Shown here in pieces: positions 42,026-45,321 of a stretch of 45,321 bases of DNA. The first letter of the stretch is position 1. The number at the start of each line of letters is the position of its first letter. This stretch comes from an uncultured Flavobacteriaceae bacterium (GTDB lineage: Bacteria > Bacteroidota > Bacteroidia > Flavobacteriales > Flavobacteriaceae). Position numbers and translations under genes: made by a program. Below the pieces are notes generated by a model. It did no database searches and was not told the origin of the DNA. It saw only the letters and a program-made list of their open reading frames with translations. The DNA is taken from positions 1 through 45,321 of the forward strand of contig CALHCC010000015.1 of NCBI GenBank assembly GCA_937930675.1, written 5' to 3'.

Positions 42026-42634
42026 ATGAGCAATCAACTCTTAATTATATTTACTCGTAGACCTGAGTTAGGAAAAGTAAAAACACGTTTGGCTAAAGAC
42101 ACTTCTGATGAGGTAGCTTTAAAAGTTTACAACCAATTGGTAATACATACACACGGTATTACCAAAGATTTAGACGTTGATAAATGGGTTTTTTATACCG
42201 ATGAAATTGTATTTGACGACTTATGGGATGAAGGTGGTTTTATGAAATTAATCCAAGCTCAAGGAGATTTAGGAATAAAAATGCAAGAAGCTGTATTTAA
42301 AGGTTTTTCGGCAGGTTATTTAGAAATTGTTGTGATTGGTAGTGATATTGAAACCTTAACTTCTGAAATTATTAAAGAAGCTTTTGAACAAGTAAAAACG
42401 CAAAATGTACTTGGCCCATCAGAAGATGGAGGTTATTACCTTTTAGGCTTAAACGAACCTAGAACAGATGTTTTCACCCATAAAAACTGGGGAACAGATA
42501 CCGTATTGATGGAAACCTTGCAAGATTTTGAAAATGAAGAAGTATTTTTGTTAGATGAACTCAATGATATCGACTATTTAGAAGATATCGATGAGAATTC
42601 AGCATTATATTCAATCGTTAAATCCTATAAATAA
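42026..42634 (+). CDS. DUF2064/TIGR04282-type arsenosugar biosynthesis glycosyltransferase
   Basis: A 202-residue GT-A-like protein of the family named arsenosugar biosynthesis glycosyltransferase because it travels with arsM and arsS. The opening LLIIFTRRPELGKVKTRLAKD has the G-x-x-K-T-R-L loop shared with nucleotidyltransferase-like enzymes. The VIGSDIETLT segment takes the place of the D-x-D metal region, and VLGPSEDGGYYLLGL is the diagnostic later block. Its donor and acceptor are not known. It would either glycosylate the arsenic-bearing ribose or activate its 1-phosphate. The azoreductase gene starts 7 bp downstream. Confidence 0.88.
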   Translation: MSNQLLIIFTRRPELGKVKTRLAKDTSDEVALKVYNQLVIHTHGITKDLDVDKWVFYTDEIVFDDLWDEGGFMKLIQAQGDLGIKMQEAVFKGFSAGYLEIVVIGSDIETLTSEIIKEAFEQVKTQNVLGPSEDGGYYLLGLNEPRTDVFTHKNWGTDTVLMETLQDFENEEVFLLDELNDIDYLEDIDENSALYSIVKSYK

Positions 42635-42641
42635 AACTATT

Positions 42642-43229
42642 ATGAATGTTTTACAAATAAACTCAAGTGCCAATACACAGTCTTCTGTGAGTAGAAAATA
42701 TGTTGATGTTATTGTAAACAATATCAAAGAAAAATACCCAAATACGAAAGTGGTAGATAGAGATTTGGTAAAAGAACATTTGCCTCAACTAAATGGAGCT
42801 ATGATTGATTCTTTTTTTGCTAAAGAAGAAAGAACTCCTTCTCAAAAAGAAGCAGTTGCAGTTTCTGATGCTTTGGTAAAAGAATTAAAAGATGCAGATG
42901 TCTTAGTAATAGGTGCACCTATTTACAATTTTTCTATTCCTGCTACCTTAAAAACGTACATCGATTTAATTGTAAGAGTTGGAATGACTTTTAAATATAC
43001 AGAAAATGGACCTGTTGGTTTGTTAAAAAACTTAAAAACATTTATTGTAATTCCTAGCGGTGGGGTTCCTTTAAACAGTCCTGTAGATTTTAACACTCCT
43101 TATTTAAAACAAATTTTATCCTTTTTAGGAATTACAGATATTACTGTGATACCTGCAGATGAATTAATGATGGGAGCTGAAGAAAAATTAAAAACAGCTG
43201 AAAATTTAATTAAACAATTAGATTTTTAA
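42642..43229 (+). CDS. FMN-dependent NADH-azoreductase (AzoR-type flavodoxin-fold reductase)
   Basis: A 195-residue flavodoxin-fold quinone/azo reductase. FMN-phosphate binding is in LQINSSANTQSSVSRKYVD. The central block is DVLVIGAPIYNFSIPATLKTYIDLIVRVGMTF with the flavin-stacking region, then TFIVIPSGGV. A frame open from 42591 would overlap the DUF2064 gene; ATG 42642 gives the family N-terminus MNVLQINSS. AzoR enzymes reduce quinones and azo dyes with NADH; the natural substrate is unclear. Its place between DUF2064 and PNP suggests a reductive role in the arsenic pathway, for instance of a pentavalent arsenical, but it may only be a passenger. Confidence 0.87.
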   Translation: MNVLQINSSANTQSSVSRKYVDVIVNNIKEKYPNTKVVDRDLVKEHLPQLNGAMIDSFFAKEERTPSQKEAVAVSDALVKELKDADVLVIGAPIYNFSIPATLKTYIDLIVRVGMTFKYTENGPVGLLKNLKTFIVIPSGGVPLNSPVDFNTPYLKQILSFLGITDITVIPADELMMGAEEKLKTAENLIKQLDF

Positions 43230-43286
43230 CATAAACGCTTCAGCAATTATTTCAAATCATAGTTATTAAAAAATTACTGCGATTTT

Positions 43287-43295
43287 TATATTTTG
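43287..43295 (+). promoter_or_regulatory. near-consensus -7 element before PNP
   Basis: TATATTTTG, TAnnTTTG with one extra T, 18 bp before ATG 43314. It covers the alternative TTG start at 43293 and could give an internal promoter for PNP-arsM. Confidence 0.35.
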
Positions 43296-43313
43296 CACCC
43301 CAAACTTAAATTT

Positions 43314-44129
43314 ATGACTTTAGATCACATTCAAGAAAGTATTGATTTTTTAACTTCTAAAGGAATTCCTACACCACAAGTAGGCATTGTTTTAGGAACA
43401 GGTTTGGGTCAATTAGTAGCACAAATTACAGTTACACACGAAATTGCGTATACAGACATTCCACATTTTGTAGCTGCCACATTAGAATCTCATGCAGGTA
43501 AACTAATCTTTGGAAGTTTGGCTGGAAAAAATATTGTGGTTATGAATGGTCGTTTTCATAGATATGAAGGCTATGATTTTAATGAAGTAACTTACGGAAT
43601 TAGAATTATAAAAGCATTAGGTGCTAAGCAACTCTTAATTTCTAACGCCGCAGGAGCGATTAATCTAGACTTTAAAAAAGGAGAATTAATGTTAATTGAT
43701 GATCATATTAATTTACAAGGAGATTCTCCTCTAGCCTTTAAAAATGCCAAAGAATTTGGAAATATTTTTGTAGACATGTCTGCTCCTTATCATCAAGAGA
43801 TGAATGCTACTTTAGAAACCATTGCGGCAAATCACAACATTAACTTACACAAAGGGGTATATGCTTCTGTAGTAGGCCCTCAGTTAGAAACAAGAGCAGA
43901 ATACAAATACTTAAAAATTATTGGAGCAGATGCTGTTGGAATGAGTACCGTTCCGGAAGTGATTGTAGCCAATCAAATAAATTTACCATGTGTTGCAGTA
44001 TCTGTATTAACAGATGAATGCGACCCTAATCATTTAAAACCTATTAATATTCCTGAAATTTTTGAAATGGCTGCCAAAGCAGAACCTCAGCTAATCACTT
44101 TGTATAAGGAATTGATTAAAACACTATAA
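43314..44129 (+). CDS. purine-nucleoside phosphorylase (trimeric type)
   Basis: A 271-residue NP-II-family phosphorylase splitting purine nucleosides with phosphate. It contains VGIVLGTGLGQL, HFVAATLESHAGKLIFG (phosphate site), MNGRFHRYEGYDFNEVTYGIR, ISNAAGAIN, GVYASVVGPQLETRAEY and VGMSTVPEVIVANQ (the Glu/Met ribose region). At the purine-specificity site it reads SVLTDECDP, with Asp where 6-oxopurine enzymes have Asn. ATG 43314 is preferred to the TTG at 43293. It ends 3 bp before arsM, which supports removal of adenine from an arsenical nucleoside as its role here, though general salvage is equally possible. Confidence 0.9.
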   Translation: MTLDHIQESIDFLTSKGIPTPQVGIVLGTGLGQLVAQITVTHEIAYTDIPHFVAATLESHAGKLIFGSLAGKNIVVMNGRFHRYEGYDFNEVTYGIRIIKALGAKQLLISNAAGAINLDFKKGELMLIDDHINLQGDSPLAFKNAKEFGNIFVDMSAPYHQEMNATLETIAANHNINLHKGVYASVVGPQLETRAEYKYLKIIGADAVGMSTVPEVIVANQINLPCVAVSVLTDECDPNHLKPINIPEIFEMAAKAEPQLITLYKELIKTL

Positions 44130-44132
44130 AAA

Positions 44133-45101
44133 ATGAGTTATTTAGAAACCACCAAAGACGTATATAAAGAAGCAGCGTTAACGCCAGATGTTGGACTGTG
44201 TTGTACTACCAACCCAATTTGGGAATTACCAGGACTTACCATTCCAAAAATTATGCAAGAAATGAACTACGGATGTGGTTCTACCGTACATGCAAGAGAC
44301 TTAACACGTAGCCCTAAAATTTTATATGTAGGTGTAGGTGGAGGAATGGAATTGTTACAATTCTCTTATTTTTCTCGCCAAAAATCAGGTGTTGTAGGTG
44401 TAGATGTTGTGGATGAAATGTTAGAAGCTTCTGCCAAAAACTTTATTGAAGCCGAAGAAAAAAACGATTGGTTTAAAAAAGAATTTGTAGACCTTAAAAA
44501 AGGAGACGCTTTAAACCTACCTGTAGAAGATAATTCTATTGATGTCGCTGCACAAAACTGCTTATTTAATATTTTTAAAGCAGAAGATTTAAAAAAGGCC
44601 ATTGCAGAAATGTATCGTGTTTTAAAACCTCACGGTCGTTTGGTAATGAGTGATCCTACTTGTGAACAACCTATGAACGATGAATTGCGTAATGACGAAC
44701 GTTTACGTGCCTTATGTTTAAGCGGAAGTTTACCTATCGCAGAATACGTAAAAGCATTGACCGATGCTGGCTTTGGAACCATTGAAATTAGAGCCAGAAA
44801 ACCGTATCGTATTTTAGATCCTAAAAACTATCCTACAGAAGAGTTAATCTATATAGAATCTATTGAAGTAGCTGCTATTAAAGACCCTATGCCAGAAGAT
44901 GGTCCTTGTATTTTTACAGGTAAAGCTGCTATTTATTATGGAGACGAAGACTTTTTTGATGATGGTAAAGGACATACCTTATTAAAAAATCAGCCTTTAG
45001 CCATTTGTGACAAAACAGCAAAAGCTTTAAAAGATTTAGGAAGAGACGATATTTACTTTTCAGAATCTACCTACCATTATGATGGTGGAGGATGTTGCTA
45101 A
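44133..45101 (+). CDS. arsM: arsenite methyltransferase ArsM (arsenosugar type)
   Basis: SAM-dependent methyltransferase (322 residues) converting As(III) to methylated arsenicals. The SAM motif I is LYVGVGGGMELLQF at about 65-77, followed by VVGVDVVDEML. Candidate As(III)-binding cysteines are C23-C24, C48, C143, C177, C195 and one near 269 in EDGPCIFTGKA. The C-terminus ends GGGCC, a feature of the arsenosugar-type subfamily, and differs from classical ArsM, which is about 370 residues with other Cys spacing. It is the last gene of the run and is followed by a strong terminator. Confidence 0.92.
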   Translation: MSYLETTKDVYKEAALTPDVGLCCTTNPIWELPGLTIPKIMQEMNYGCGSTVHARDLTRSPKILYVGVGGGMELLQFSYFSRQKSGVVGVDVVDEMLEASAKNFIEAEEKNDWFKKEFVDLKKGDALNLPVEDNSIDVAAQNCLFNIFKAEDLKKAIAEMYRVLKPHGRLVMSDPTCEQPMNDELRNDERLRALCLSGSLPIAEYVKALTDAGFGTIEIRARKPYRILDPKNYPTEELIYIESIEVAAIKDPMPEDGPCIFTGKAAIYYGDEDFFDDGKGHTLLKNQPLAICDKTAKALKDLGRDDIYFSESTYHYDGGGCC

Positions 45102-45129
45102 AATCGTAACAAATAAATTAGTTTAAAAT

Positions 45130-45168
45130 AAAAAAAGAGGAAAACAAAATTGTTTTCCTCTTTTTTTT
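45130..45168. terminator. intrinsic terminator after arsM
   Basis: An 18-bp stem-loop (45130-45147 with 45150-45167, core GAGGAAAACAA) with A and T tracts of at least seven on each side. Usable in both directions, for arsM and for the minus-strand gene entering from the right. Confidence 0.9.
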
Positions 45169-45192
45169 GTGTTAACAAAAATTAATACCATT

Positions 45193-45321
45193 TTAAAAAT
45201 TAAATGTCTTATTAAAAGCATTTAGATAGTGATGATTCCCAACGATTGATTTTATAGTTTCTGGAGTCATTTCTTTGATCATTTTATAGAGCCATTGCTT
45301 TACTTGTTTTAAATCATCAAA
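45193..45321 (-). CDS. C-terminal end of an unidentified protein (start beyond window)
   Basis: The last 42 codons and a TAA stop on the minus strand, open to the window edge. The peptide contains DDLKQVKQWLYKMIKEMT and then PETIKSIVGNHHYLNAFNK. It is charged and helical. I do not recognise the family with any confidence; a transposase tail is one possibility. The shared terminator just upstream on plus supports a real convergent gene. Confidence 0.45.
   Translation of the reverse strand, partial: FDDLKQVKQWLYKMIKEMTPETIKSIVGNHHYLNAFNKTFNF

Overview
The window comes from a low-GC member of the Bacteroidota, most likely a marine member of the Flavobacteriaceae. The evidence is: Bacteroidota-type promoters (-7 TAnnTTTG, several with a TTG/TTTG about 19 nt upstream); almost no Shine-Dalgarno sequences; a fused alpha/beta 2-oxoacid dehydrogenase E1; the order parA-parB-DUF5683-dapB-lepB-wbqC-DUF6122; a signal peptidase I with a large insertion; and an arsenosugar gene set next to a secreted sulfatase locus. 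I did not assign a genus. No rRNA, CRISPR array or complete insertion sequence is visible.

Layout. 1-2046 is the 3' part of an M1-peptidase-like protein with a C-terminal outer-membrane barrel whose zinc site looks degenerate. 2130-8057 holds fused E1, a convergent DUF2851 gene, and a coupled nitroreductase-pepD pair. 8160-13597 is a compact housekeeping run for chromosome partition, lysine/cell-wall precursor and secretion (parAB to DUF6122). 13645-19652 has a Crp/Fnr regulator, a convergent menD-cvfB-like pair, and an operon of a Nudix hydrolase, a cNMP/CBS/DUF294 nucleotidyltransferase and a DEDDh exonuclease. 19838-21226 is mqo. 21227-24262 is a gene-poor stretch with three identical tRNA-Asn(GTT) genes, two of which bracket a secreted S1 sulfatase. 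24263-28314 is sucA-sucB. 28608-32310 (minus) encodes a membrane-anchored penicillin-acylase-family hydrolase and an Omp85-type barrel. 32492-37957 holds a sugar aminotransferase-galE pair, a GyrI-like protein, a DUF985 cupin and an exported DUF255/thioredoxin-domain protein. fabD lies on the minus strand at 38077-38958.

The most distinctive system is 39150-45101: LysE-family transporter, DUF547 protein, AhpD-like peroxidase-like protein, radical-SAM ArsS, DUF2064 glycosyltransferase-like protein, FMN NADH-azoreductase, purine-nucleoside phosphorylase and arsenite methyltransferase ArsM. All are on the plus strand, are closely packed, and end at a strong terminator. Together they suggest a route from arsenite through methylation (ArsM), 5'-deoxyadenosylation (ArsS) and removal of adenine (the phosphorylase) to an arsenic-bearing ribose that is then glycosylated. 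The other members would be redox or export helpers. The core roles rest on known families; the roles of azoreductase, phosphorylase, LysE and DUF547 in this pathway are inference.

Several start codons were moved downstream of the longest possible frame because promoters or terminators lie inside the upstream part (parA, the Omp85 protein, the GyrI-like protein, PNP). The window ends inside a minus-strand gene of unknown function.
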